Assembly (NCBI GenBank): GCA_903933395.1
Contig: CAIZKA010000216.1
Span: 1-5,234 of the forward strand
Source of the DNA: an uncultured beta proteobacterium
GTDB taxonomy: Bacteria; Pseudomonadota; Gammaproteobacteria; Burkholderiales; Rhodocyclaceae
Direction of reading: 5' to 3'
Length of the DNA stretch: 5,234 nt
Shown: piece by piece, positions 1 through 5,234 of the stretch
Layout: every line of letters starts with the position of its first letter
Numbering within the stretch: the stretch's first letter is position 1
The notes under the pieces: model-generated
Told to the model about the DNA's origin: nothing
Database searches by the model: none
The model's input: the letters and a program-made list of their open reading frames with translations, nothing else
Program-made: the position numbers and the translations under genes

Positions 1-92
1 CCGGTCGCGCGCAGCGCCGCCGTCAACCCGATAGCAACGATGGCAAGTGCGATCAATACTTCCAGAAGGGTAAATCCGCGCCGGTACCGCAT
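1..92 (-). CDS. gspI: Minor pseudopilin GspI, N-terminal 30 codons only (3' end beyond the window)
   Basis: Type II secretion minor pseudopilin, an inner-membrane/periplasmic subunit that in known systems forms the pseudopilus tip with GspH, GspJ and GspK. Read leftward from an ATG at 92-90, the fragment begins MRYRRGFTLLEVLIALAIV. It shows a short basic leader, the prepilin peptidase site Gly6/Phe7, the conserved Glu at mature position 5 (Glu11), and a hydrophobic helix running to about residue 27. The ATG shares its A with the TGA stop of gspH (TGATG), which supports this start and translational coupling. The remaining roughly 90-100 residues expected for GspI lie outside the window. The N-terminal helix is shared by all pseudopilins, so the assignment to GspI rather than another minor pseudopilin rests mainly on position after gspH and the LLEVLIAL style of the helix. 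Confidence 0.88.
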   Translation of the reverse strand, partial: MRYRRGFTLLEVLIALAIVAIGLTAALRAT

Positions 93-598
93 CACGGTTT
101 CACCGCCGCCAGGGCCGTGACCTCGAAACGGTCTTCCCTGCCGTGAATACGGGTTCGTTCCTGGCCGAAGGCAAGTTCGATCATGACCCGTTGAGCGCCT
201 TGCAGACCAAGGTTCATGCGTTCGCCGAAAACCAGCGGCCGGCCATCCACCTCGATGCGGATGATGTTGAGACCGCCGGGAAGCTGTCGCGGGCGGAACA
301 GGTCATCGCCGCGCACCACGGTCCAGTCTGGTCCGTTCCTGCTCATGCTGCGGCGCTCGAATTCATAGCGATCCTCTGCCGCCACCCAGGCCAGCGGCAT
401 GCCCGCCAGTGCGGACTCTTCCCGCGCCTGTTCAAGCAGCATCGCCAGGCGTGTCGCCTCGTTCGCCAGTTGCCGGGAATCGTCCGGACGCAGAGCCAGG
501 GAGGCTCCCGCTACCGCCAACGCCACGATGACGAGGGCGACCAGCATCTCCATCAGGGTGAAACCTTTGCAGCACGCGAAAACAGGACGGCGTGTCAC
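92..598 (-). CDS. gspH: Minor pseudopilin GspH, complete, GTG start
   Basis: Type II secretion minor pseudopilin of 168 residues, inserted in the inner membrane before assembly into the pseudopilus tip. The leader is MTRRPVFACCKG. The prepilin peptidase site is Gly12/Phe13, with the conserved Glu17 at mature position 5, and a hydrophobic helix spans about residues 13-36. The body has the GspH layout: an amphipathic helix (about 41-65, ANEATRLAMLLEQAREESAL) followed by a beta-rich globular part. The start is GTG at 598-596, overlapping the gspG stop as GTGA, and there is only a weak GGA before it (605-603), so translation probably depends on coupling to gspG. The next gene, gspI, overlaps its stop by one base. 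Two adjacent cysteines (Cys9, Cys10) just before the cleavage site are an oddity. The globular domain is divergent, as is usual for GspH, so the name leans on gene order plus the helix. Confidence 0.9.
   Translation of the reverse strand: MTRRPVFACCKGFTLMEMLVALVIVALAVAGASLALRPDDSRQLANEATRLAMLLEQAREESALAGMPLAWVAAEDRYEFERRSMSRNGPDWTVVRGDDLFRPRQLPGGLNIIRIEVDGRPLVFGERMNLGLQGAQRVMIELAFGQERTRIHGREDRFEVTALAAVKP
100..104 (-). promoter_or_regulatory. Probable ribosome binding site of gspI
   Basis: On the minus strand GGTGA lies 7 bases before the gspI ATG, inside the last codons of gspH. It is a partial Shine-Dalgarno match. With the TGATG stop/start overlap, ribosomes finishing gspH could also re-initiate here. 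Confidence 0.4.
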
Positions 599-1029
599 AG
601 CATCCAGTTGCCGATGTCGGCATCATTGCCCTCGCCGCCGGGTTGGCCGTCGGCACCCAGGCTGAACACATCGACTTCACCATTGCGGCCCGGGCTTAAA
701 TAGACGTAGGGATGACCCCAGGGGTCGTTAGGCAACCTGTCCAGATACCCGCCCGCTTTCCAGTTTTGCGGAATGGGACTCAAACTCGGCTTGACGACCA
801 ATGCCTGCAGCGTCTGCTCCGTGCTGGGGTAGCGCATGTTGTCGAGCCGATAAAGCTTCAAGGCCTGTACAAGTGTAGCGATGTCCTGCTTCGCGGCAAC
901 CTTGCGCGCTTCGTCCGGACGATCCATCAGTTTTGGCGCAATCAGCGCTGCCAGTACGCCGAGAATAACCAGAACCACCATCAATTCGATCAGGGTGAAA
1001 CCTCGCGGCAGGGATTTCGCGGTAATCAT
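595..1029 (-). CDS. gspG: Major pseudopilin GspG, complete
   Basis: Major subunit of the type II secretion pseudopilus, 144 residues, a normal length for the family. The basic leader MITAKSLPRG ends at the prepilin peptidase site Gly10/Phe11. Glu15 is at mature position 5, and the hydrophobic helix FTLIELMVVLVILGVLAALI covers residues 11-30. Family signatures follow: KQDI.TL.QALKLYRLDN.RYPSTEQ.L.AL (about 48-77), the NDPWG.PY turn (101-108), and the C-terminal loop SLGADGQPGGEGNDADIGNW (123-142). In characterised GspG proteins that loop binds calcium; the Asp residues 127, 136 and 138 are intact here. This loop separates GspG from type IV pilins. The ATG at 1029-1027 has a good GAGGT ribosome site upstream. 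It is the first gene after the palindromic gap and overlaps gspH by 4 bases. Confidence 0.97.
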   Translation of the reverse strand: MITAKSLPRGFTLIELMVVLVILGVLAALIAPKLMDRPDEARKVAAKQDIATLVQALKLYRLDNMRYPSTEQTLQALVVKPSLSPIPQNWKAGGYLDRLPNDPWGHPYVYLSPGRNGEVDVFSLGADGQPGGEGNDADIGNWML

Positions 1030-1035
1030 GCTTTT

Positions 1036-1040
1036 ACCTC
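1036..1040 (-). promoter_or_regulatory. Ribosome binding site of gspG
   Basis: GAGGT on the minus strand, 6 bases before the gspG ATG: the clearest Shine-Dalgarno sequence in the window. It fits gspG being the most highly translated subunit. Its first two bases (1040-1039) belong to the outer end of the palindromic element, so the foot of any hairpin formed in the mRNA would sit directly against this site. Confidence 0.75.
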
Positions 1041-1190
1041 AAGAGCTTGTGAAGAAATCGTAGCGAGCGGGCCGCAGCGGGGTGCGGCGGGAGCGCAGCT
1101 ACCGGAGCATATGTTGTTATATGCGAGGATAGCGAGCACCGCCCAAACCCCGATCCGGCATGCGCAGTAGATTTATTCATAAGTTCTCAA
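1039..1190. repeat. Long imperfect palindrome (MITE-like or REP-like element) between gspF and gspG
   Basis: Nearly the whole gap between gspF and gspG is one inverted repeat of about 152 bases. The outer ends, 1039-1059 and the reverse complement of 1170-1190, match at 16 of 21 positions. Their inner part reads CTTGTGAAGAAATC on one side and CTTATGAATAAATC on the other (12 of 14). Middle arms around 1097-1112 and 1119-1134 match at 11 of 16, and GC-rich segments at about 1080-1096 and 1133-1148 pair loosely. The outer ends and the central hairpin share almost the same midpoint (near 1115), so it is one structure. I see no open frame worth naming and no clear target-site duplication. One end contains the gspF stop codon (1187-1189); the other abuts the gspG ribosome site. 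The form suggests a non-autonomous mobile repeat or structured interspersed repeat; I faintly recall similar sequences in betaproteobacterial genomes but cannot name a family. Confidence 0.7.
1107..1124. repeat. Perfect central hairpin of the palindromic element
   Basis: GCATAT (1107-1112) and ATATGC (1119-1124) are exact reverse complements around the 6-base loop GTTGTT. This forms the tip of the larger palindrome. It is not followed by a T run on either strand, so it is not a standard intrinsic terminator. Confidence 0.7.
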
Positions 1191-2392
1191 CGCAACAAAC
1201 GATTCATTTCAATGATCGGTTCAAGGGTGGCAATTACGATGATCAGCACCACCACCCCCATGGACAAAATCATGAGTGGCTCCAGCAAGGCCGTAAGCGT
1301 GGCAAGACGCGCCTCGACGATCTGCTCCTGCTGCCGGGCCGCCTGCTCCAGGACCGAGGGCAACTCACCGCTGGCCTCCCCGCTGGCAACGAGGTGCAAG
1401 AGCAGGGAAGGGAACGGTCCCGCTTCCTTCAAGGCACGGCTGATGGCAACCCCCTCACGAACGCTCGCAATGGCGGCATTCACCCCTTGCCGGAACACCA
1501 GGTCGTCAAGGGAAGCACCCGCATATCCCAGTGCCTTGACAACCGGCACGCCACTACCCACCAGCACCGCCAGCGTGTTGGCAAAGCGCGCCGTAGCCAT
1601 GCCGCTACGCAGCCGCCCGACAAGAGGCAAGCCGAGCAGAAACCTGTGCCAGCGGTGACGCACCGGCTCCAGCCGCAGCATGTGCCGGGCAACCAGGGCA
1701 GCCGCAACGACAATGATCAACCCTGCCCACCAGGTGGCCCGCAACAGGTCGGAAAGCATAATCACGACTTGCGTAAGCCACGGTAGGCTCTGCCGCGAGT
1801 GCTCGAATACGGTCACTATCTGAGGAACAACGTAAGTCAGCAGAACACCGACCACGAGAAAGGCCACCGCGGTAACGATAACCGGGTAAACCAGAGCCAT
1901 GCCGACCTTGTGCCTGAGGGCTTGAGCGCGTTCAAGATATTCTGCAAGGCGCACCATCACCACCGGCAGGGCACCCGCCTCTTCACCGGCCCTGACGATC
2001 GCGCAGAAATAGCGAGGAAACGCCCGCGGCTGCCTTTCCATGGCGGCGGCAAGATTGTGGCCGGCCACCACATCCTCGCGAACACTATTCAATACATCGC
2101 GCATCTGCTCCTGCTCAGGCTGCTCCGCCAGAACGGCGACAGCCTTCTCGATGGTCAGCCCGGCCACCAGCATCGTGGAAAACTGGCGCGAAAACATCGC
2201 CAGTTCGCCGGCAGAAATGCGGCTGCCGCGAAAATCGAGGCTCGCTGCACGCAGCCCGCGAGGTTCAACAACTTCAGGCAGCAACCCCATCTCACGCAGC
2301 CGTGCGCGCACGGCCGGCGGGTCATCCGCCTCTATTTTTCCGGTCTGGCGGCGGCCATCGGCATCCACCGCCACATAACTCCAGCCGCTCAT
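1187..2392 (-). CDS. gspF: Inner-membrane platform protein GspF, complete
   Basis: Polytopic inner-membrane protein of the type II secretion system that links the ATPase GspE to pseudopilus assembly. Length is 401 residues, typical of the family. It has the usual duplicated layout: an N-terminal cytoplasmic stretch opening with W.Y.A.D..GR...G.I (about 4-20), a first T2SF domain (about 65-190) ending in a membrane segment (about 166-191), a second membrane segment (about 221-240), a second T2SF domain (about 267-392), and a final membrane segment (about 371-391). Paired motifs FSRQFSTMLVAGLTIEKA (67-84) and FANTLAVLVGSGVPVVKA (270-287), and ivrAGEEAGALP (132-143) and lvaSGEASGELP (334-345), show the internal duplication. 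The ATG overlaps the gspE stop as ATGA and has GGGAG upstream. The C-terminus is normal for GspF, although the stop codon lies inside the end of the palindromic element. Confidence 0.97.
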   Translation of the reverse strand: MSGWSYVAVDADGRRQTGKIEADDPPAVRARLREMGLLPEVVEPRGLRAASLDFRGSRISAGELAMFSRQFSTMLVAGLTIEKAVAVLAEQPEQEQMRDVLNSVREDVVAGHNLAAAMERQPRAFPRYFCAIVRAGEEAGALPVVMVRLAEYLERAQALRHKVGMALVYPVIVTAVAFLVVGVLLTYVVPQIVTVFEHSRQSLPWLTQVVIMLSDLLRATWWAGLIIVVAAALVARHMLRLEPVRHRWHRFLLGLPLVGRLRSGMATARFANTLAVLVGSGVPVVKALGYAGASLDDLVFRQGVNAAIASVREGVAISRALKEAGPFPSLLLHLVASGEASGELPSVLEQAARQQEQIVEARLATLTALLEPLMILSMGVVVLIIVIATLEPIIEMNRLLR

Positions 2393-3858
2393 GCCGACTC
2401 CCGCGTGGCACGCAGGATTTCTTCAATGGAAGTCGTACCGTCACTCAACCAGCGCAAGGCATCCTCACGCAACGGGCGCAAGCCGTGCGTCTGCGCGTGA
2501 GCACGGATGAGATGTTCTCCGACACCGTCATGGACCAACTGACGCAGCGCGTCATCGACACGCAGCAGTTCATACAGGCCGGTGCGGCCGCGGTAACCCG
2601 TGTCGCCGCAATCCGGGCAACCGACAGCGCGATAGACGCACTCCGGTGCCGGCCCGCCGGCCACGGTCCGCCACTCCTGCGCACTGGGAACGTATGCCTG
2701 CCGGCACGCCGGGCACAACCGGCGTACCAGGCGCTGGGCAAGCACGCCGATCAGGCTGGAACCGAGCAGGAAGGGCTCGATGCCCATGTCGATGAGGCGG
2801 GTGAAGGCGCTGGCGGCATCGTTGGTGTGCAAAGTGGCCATCACCAGGTGGCCGGTAAGACTGGCCTGCACGGCAATCTGCGCCGTTTCCAGGTCACGTA
2901 TCTCGCCGATCAGGACGACGTCCGGGTCCTGGCGCAAAATGGCGCGGAGCGCGCGCGCGAAATCCATGTCCAGTTTCGGATTGACCTGGGTCTGACCGAC
3001 ACCGTCGAGGTCGTATTCAATAGGATCCTCCACCGTCATGATGTTCAGTTCGGTGTGGTCCAGCCTCGACAGCGCAGCATAAAGCGTCGTGGTCTTGCCC
3101 GAACCGGTGGGGCCGGTCACCAGCAGAATGCCGTGCGGCTGATGGATCAGTTGATCCATCATCACCAGGGTGTCGGCCGCCATTCCCAGTCGCCCCAGAT
3201 CCAGATGCCCGCCGTCCTTGTCGAGCAGGCGCAGCACCACGCGCTCGCCATGCGCGGTCGGCAATGTCGAAACGCGCACGTCGATGGGGCGGCCGCCGAG
3301 CTTCAAGGAAATCCGGCCGTCCTGGGGCATGCGTTTCTCGGCGATATCGAGATCGGCCATGACCTTGATGCGCGAGGCCATGGCCGCATGCAGGGCGCGC
3401 GGCGGCTCAAAGACGTCCGTGAGGACGCCATCCACGCGAAAGCGCACCAGCGAGCGGCTCTCGAAGGGTTCGATATGAATATCCGAAGCGCCGTCCTTGA
3501 GCGCCTGCATGAACACCATATTGATCATGCGGATGATCGGCGCGTCGTCGTTCGCTTCAAGCAGATCCTGGATGCGGGCGCTGTCCTGCATAAGGCTGGC
3601 GAGTTCGATATTGTCGCCGAAATCGTCGGCCAGAAATTCACCGCCCTCACCCTCGGCATAACGGGCCGACAGCGCCGCCTCGAACTCCGCACCCGGCACG
3701 ATTTTGACGTGAAGCGGCAGGCCGGCGGCGCGCCTGAGTTCTGCCAGGCTCCAGGGCGCGGCATCGGCCCGGGCCACAACCTCGAGCCCGCCTGTGCCGT
3801 CGGCGTCGGCGACGAGACCCGCATTGCGAGCGAAAGCAAAGGGGATACGTCGGAACAT
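2389..3858 (-). CDS. gspE: Type II secretion ATPase GspE, complete
   Basis: Cytoplasmic hexameric ATPase that powers pseudopilus assembly through GspF and GspL. Length is 489 residues, normal for GspE. The N-terminus RIPFAFARNAGLV (4-16) matches the usual start of the N-terminal domain, and the conserved segment DDAPIIRMINMVFMQALKDGASDIHIEPFE begins near residue 104. Catalytic motifs are all present: Walker A GPTGSGKT (249-256), Asp box VEDPIEY (276-282), Walker B VVLIGEIRD with Glu319 (314-322), and His box TLHTND (342-347). A zinc-binding four-cysteine module follows: CPAC (382-385) and CPDC (414-417). The zinc module and long C-terminus are typical of GspE and PilB. The ATG lies 13 bases after the gspD stop; an in-frame TGA at 3879-3877 with no start codon after it rules out a longer form. 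There is no clear Shine-Dalgarno sequence, so coupling to gspD is likely. Confidence 0.98.
   Translation of the reverse strand: MFRRIPFAFARNAGLVADADGTGGLEVVARADAAPWSLAELRRAAGLPLHVKIVPGAEFEAALSARYAEGEGGEFLADDFGDNIELASLMQDSARIQDLLEANDDAPIIRMINMVFMQALKDGASDIHIEPFESRSLVRFRVDGVLTDVFEPPRALHAAMASRIKVMADLDIAEKRMPQDGRISLKLGGRPIDVRVSTLPTAHGERVVLRLLDKDGGHLDLGRLGMAADTLVMMDQLIHQPHGILLVTGPTGSGKTTTLYAALSRLDHTELNIMTVEDPIEYDLDGVGQTQVNPKLDMDFARALRAILRQDPDVVLIGEIRDLETAQIAVQASLTGHLVMATLHTNDAASAFTRLIDMGIEPFLLGSSLIGVLAQRLVRRLCPACRQAYVPSAQEWRTVAGGPAPECVYRAVGCPDCGDTGYRGRTGLYELLRVDDALRQLVHDGVGEHLIRAHAQTHGLRPLREDALRWLSDGTTSIEEILRATRESA
2398..2402 (-). promoter_or_regulatory. Ribosome binding site of gspF
   Basis: GGGAG on the minus strand, 5 bases before the gspF ATG and within the last codons of gspE. 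Together with the ATGA overlap it supports the chosen start and coupled translation of GspE and GspF. Confidence 0.6.
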
Positions 3859-3871
3859 GGTGCGACTGTGG

Positions 3872-5234
3872 CTACTTCACTACGGCAGCCGCGCCCGGAC
3901 CGACATTGCCGGGACGCACCGTGAGGGGACGCATTGCAGCGTCCACCGCCGGCAACATCGGCTTGTCTTCGGTAGCCGCTGCGTTCCTCTGCACACCCAT
4001 GATATGGTCGTAGCGCGGGTGGGTCACAGCGACCGCGTCCCTGCTGTCGCGCACCACCAGCGGCCGTAGAAAGACCATCAGGTTGGTTTTGCCGCGTTTC
4101 TGGGTGTTGTAGCGAAAAAATTGGCCCAGAACCGGAAGATCGCCGAGCAGCGGAACCTTGTCCTTGACGTCCTGCAACGTATCCTCGATCAGGCCGCCGA
4201 GCACCAGGATCTGGCCATCATCAACCAGTACCATCGATTCTATGGAACGCTTGTCGGTAGTGGCCAGGGTAACGTCCTCGGTTCCCTGCCGCAGTTTCGA
4301 GACTTCCTGGTAGATCTGCAGGCGTACCGTACCGCCTTCGCTGATCTGCGGCTTTACCCTCAGGGTCAGCCCCACATCCCTGCGTTCGATGGTCTGGAAG
4401 GGTGCAACCACGCTGCCCGTAGTGGTGTATTGGCCGGTGGAGAAGGGCACATTCGAGCCCACCGAGATTTTCGCCTCTTCATTGTCGAGGGTCATCAAAG
4501 TCGGTGTCGAGAGAATGTTGACATCCGCCTGGGTTTCCAGAGCCCGGGCGAGAACGCCAAGATTCAGGATCGTGCCAACCCCCGGCAGGGTAAGTGTCCC
4601 GTTGACCAGGCCGATGCTCAGCCCCTTCACCGCGTTCTGCGGACTAGCCGCCACATTGGCCAGGTTGCTGGGGCCGCCGCTATTGGCAAACCCGCCGAAG
4701 AACTTGGAACTGTTGTTGCTCTTTGGCGCACCGGAGGCATCGAACCACTGTATGCCGAACTCCGTCGCCTTTTCCGCCGAGATTTCGACGATCAAAGCCT
4801 CGACCAGCACCTGGGCGCGGCGTACGTCAAGTTTTTCCACCACCGCCTTCAAGTTGTTGAACACCGCCTCGGAAGCCGTGATGATGAGCGAATTGCTGGC
4901 GGCATCGGCCTGGATCATGCTCGGGCCCTGATCCACGGCCTGAGGCTGTCCCGCAGTCTGTGCCCCAAGCTGCCCCCCACTCTGCCCCCCGGCCAGACGT
5001 GCGCCGCCTTGAGCGGGCGCGGTCTGAGCAGCGGATTGTGCGGAGCCGCCGTCTCCCATCAAAATCCTGCGCAGGGTTTCCGCCACCTTTGTGGCCTCGG
5101 CATTTTTCAGGTACATGATGTTGACATTGCCGGCAGCGGGCGTCCGCGTATCCACCGACGCCACCATGCTGACCACGCGCGCGATCAGGTTGCGATTGCG
5201 GGAACGCAGGATCAGGCTGTTGCTGCGCACATCA
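3872..5234 (-). CDS. gspD: Outer-membrane secretin GspD, C-terminal 453 residues (5' end beyond the window)
   Basis: Secretin that forms the outer-membrane channel of the type II secretion system. The frame is open to the right edge: the first full codon is GAT (5233-5231), and the GTG at 5230-5228 is an internal Val in a DVRSNSLIL motif, not a start. Counting that Val as residue 1, the fragment holds the end of domain N2 (1-29) and domain N3 (about 34-136, NIMYLKNAEATKVAETL to LDVRRAQVLVEALIVE). N3 is interrupted by a Gln/Gly/Ala-rich linker (about 60-104). The secretin domain follows (about 140-395), with the gate motif VGSNVPFSTG (257-266) and the hallmark VPLLGDLPVLGQFFRY (359-374) then KTNLMVFLRP (381-390). 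A tail of about 58 residues follows, ending in a Gly/Ala-rich stretch before the TAG at 3874-3872. The signal peptide, N0, N1 and most of N2, roughly 200-300 residues, are missing. N3 and the gspE/gspF neighbours favour GspD over PilQ. Confidence 0.96.
   Translation of the reverse strand, partial: DVRSNSLILRSRNRNLIARVVSMVASVDTRTPAAGNVNIMYLKNAEATKVAETLRRILMGDGGSAQSAAQTAPAQGGARLAGGQSGGQLGAQTAGQPQAVDQGPSMIQADAASNSLIITASEAVFNNLKAVVEKLDVRRAQVLVEALIVEISAEKATEFGIQWFDASGAPKSNNSSKFFGGFANSGGPSNLANVAASPQNAVKGLSIGLVNGTLTLPGVGTILNLGVLARALETQADVNILSTPTLMTLDNEEAKISVGSNVPFSTGQYTTTGSVVAPFQTIERRDVGLTLRVKPQISEGGTVRLQIYQEVSKLRQGTEDVTLATTDKRSIESMVLVDDGQILVLGGLIEDTLQDVKDKVPLLGDLPVLGQFFRYNTQKRGKTNLMVFLRPLVVRDSRDAVAVTHPRYDHIMGVQRNAAATEDKPMLPAVDAAMRPLTVRPGNVGPGAAAVVK

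Noticed and set aside
143..703. Plus-strand open frame opposite gspH and gspG
   Set aside because: It is a composition shadow of the pseudopilin genes; there is no domain or motif, and both minus-strand genes are certain.
1115..1150. A sigma-70 promoter for gspG inside the gap (TATAAC near 1117-1122 on the minus strand)
   Set aside because: The nearest -35-like sequences (TTGGGC or TTTGGG) are 19-20 bases away and poor matches. An internal promoter is possible but not supported by sequence alone.
1039..1190. Intrinsic terminator at the gspF-gspG hairpin
   Set aside because: No T run follows the stem on the minus strand (the next bases are GGTAAAAGC), and the central hairpin is AT-rich with no U tract. 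A terminator here would also cut the operon before the pseudopilins.
2302..3924. A 540-codon open frame on the plus strand
   Set aside because: It runs antisense to gspE and the gspE/gspF and gspD/gspE junctions, its product has no recognisable domain and is rich in His, Gln and Arg as expected for the complement of a GC-rich gene, and gspE on the other strand has every catalytic motif.
4389..4931. Plus-strand open frame opposite gspD
   Set aside because: It lies wholly antisense to the conserved secretin domain and shows no recognisable features.
5228..5230. GTG as a possible start codon for gspD
   Set aside because: The frame continues upstream to the window edge, and the codon is the Val in a DVRSNSLIL motif at the end of the N2 domain; the true start with a signal peptide must be outside the window.
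92..5234. Type IV pilus operon instead of a type II secretion system
   Set aside because: GspG has the calcium-loop motif SLGADG...GNDADIGNW, GspD has an N3 domain, and the order D-E-F-G-H-I is that of a T2SS; no pil-type neighbours are seen.

Overview
The window carries the middle of a type II secretion system (T2SS, general secretory pathway) operon. All genes lie on the minus strand and are read from high to low coordinates: gspD (5' part missing, runs off the right edge), gspE, gspF, a 150-base non-coding gap, gspG, gspH and gspI (only the first 30 codons, runs off the left edge). The GC-rich base composition, the gene order D-E-F-G-H-I and the protein style suggest a proteobacterium, most likely a betaproteobacterium. 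That placement is an inference from general resemblance, not from a marker gene.

Layout. GspD (3872-5234) is the outer-membrane secretin. GspE (2389-3858) is the cytoplasmic ATPase and GspF (1187-2392) the inner-membrane platform protein. GspG (595-1029) is the major pseudopilin, GspH (92-598) a minor pseudopilin and GspI (1-92) the start of another. Coupling is tight: 13 bases between gspD and gspE, a 4-base ATGA overlap between gspE and gspF, a 4-base GTGA overlap between gspG and gspH (GTG start), and a 1-base TGATG overlap between gspH and gspI. Together these products span the envelope: ATP hydrolysis by GspE, acting through GspF, drives assembly of a pseudopilus of GspG tipped by GspH/GspI and partners, which pushes folded periplasmic proteins through the GspD channel.

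The one part not explained by the genes is the gap between gspF and gspG. Almost all of it (about 1039-1190) is a single long, imperfect palindrome. It has 21-base inverted ends (16 of 21 matching) and a small perfect hairpin at the centre. It looks like a non-autonomous, MITE-like or REP-like interspersed repeat inserted in the operon. It includes the gspF stop codon at one end and touches the gspG ribosome binding site at the other. No gspC is present between gspF and gspG, where some betaproteobacterial clusters are recalled to carry it.

I see no novel protein system here. The coding content is a conventional T2SS, and the palindromic element is the only feature I would follow up.
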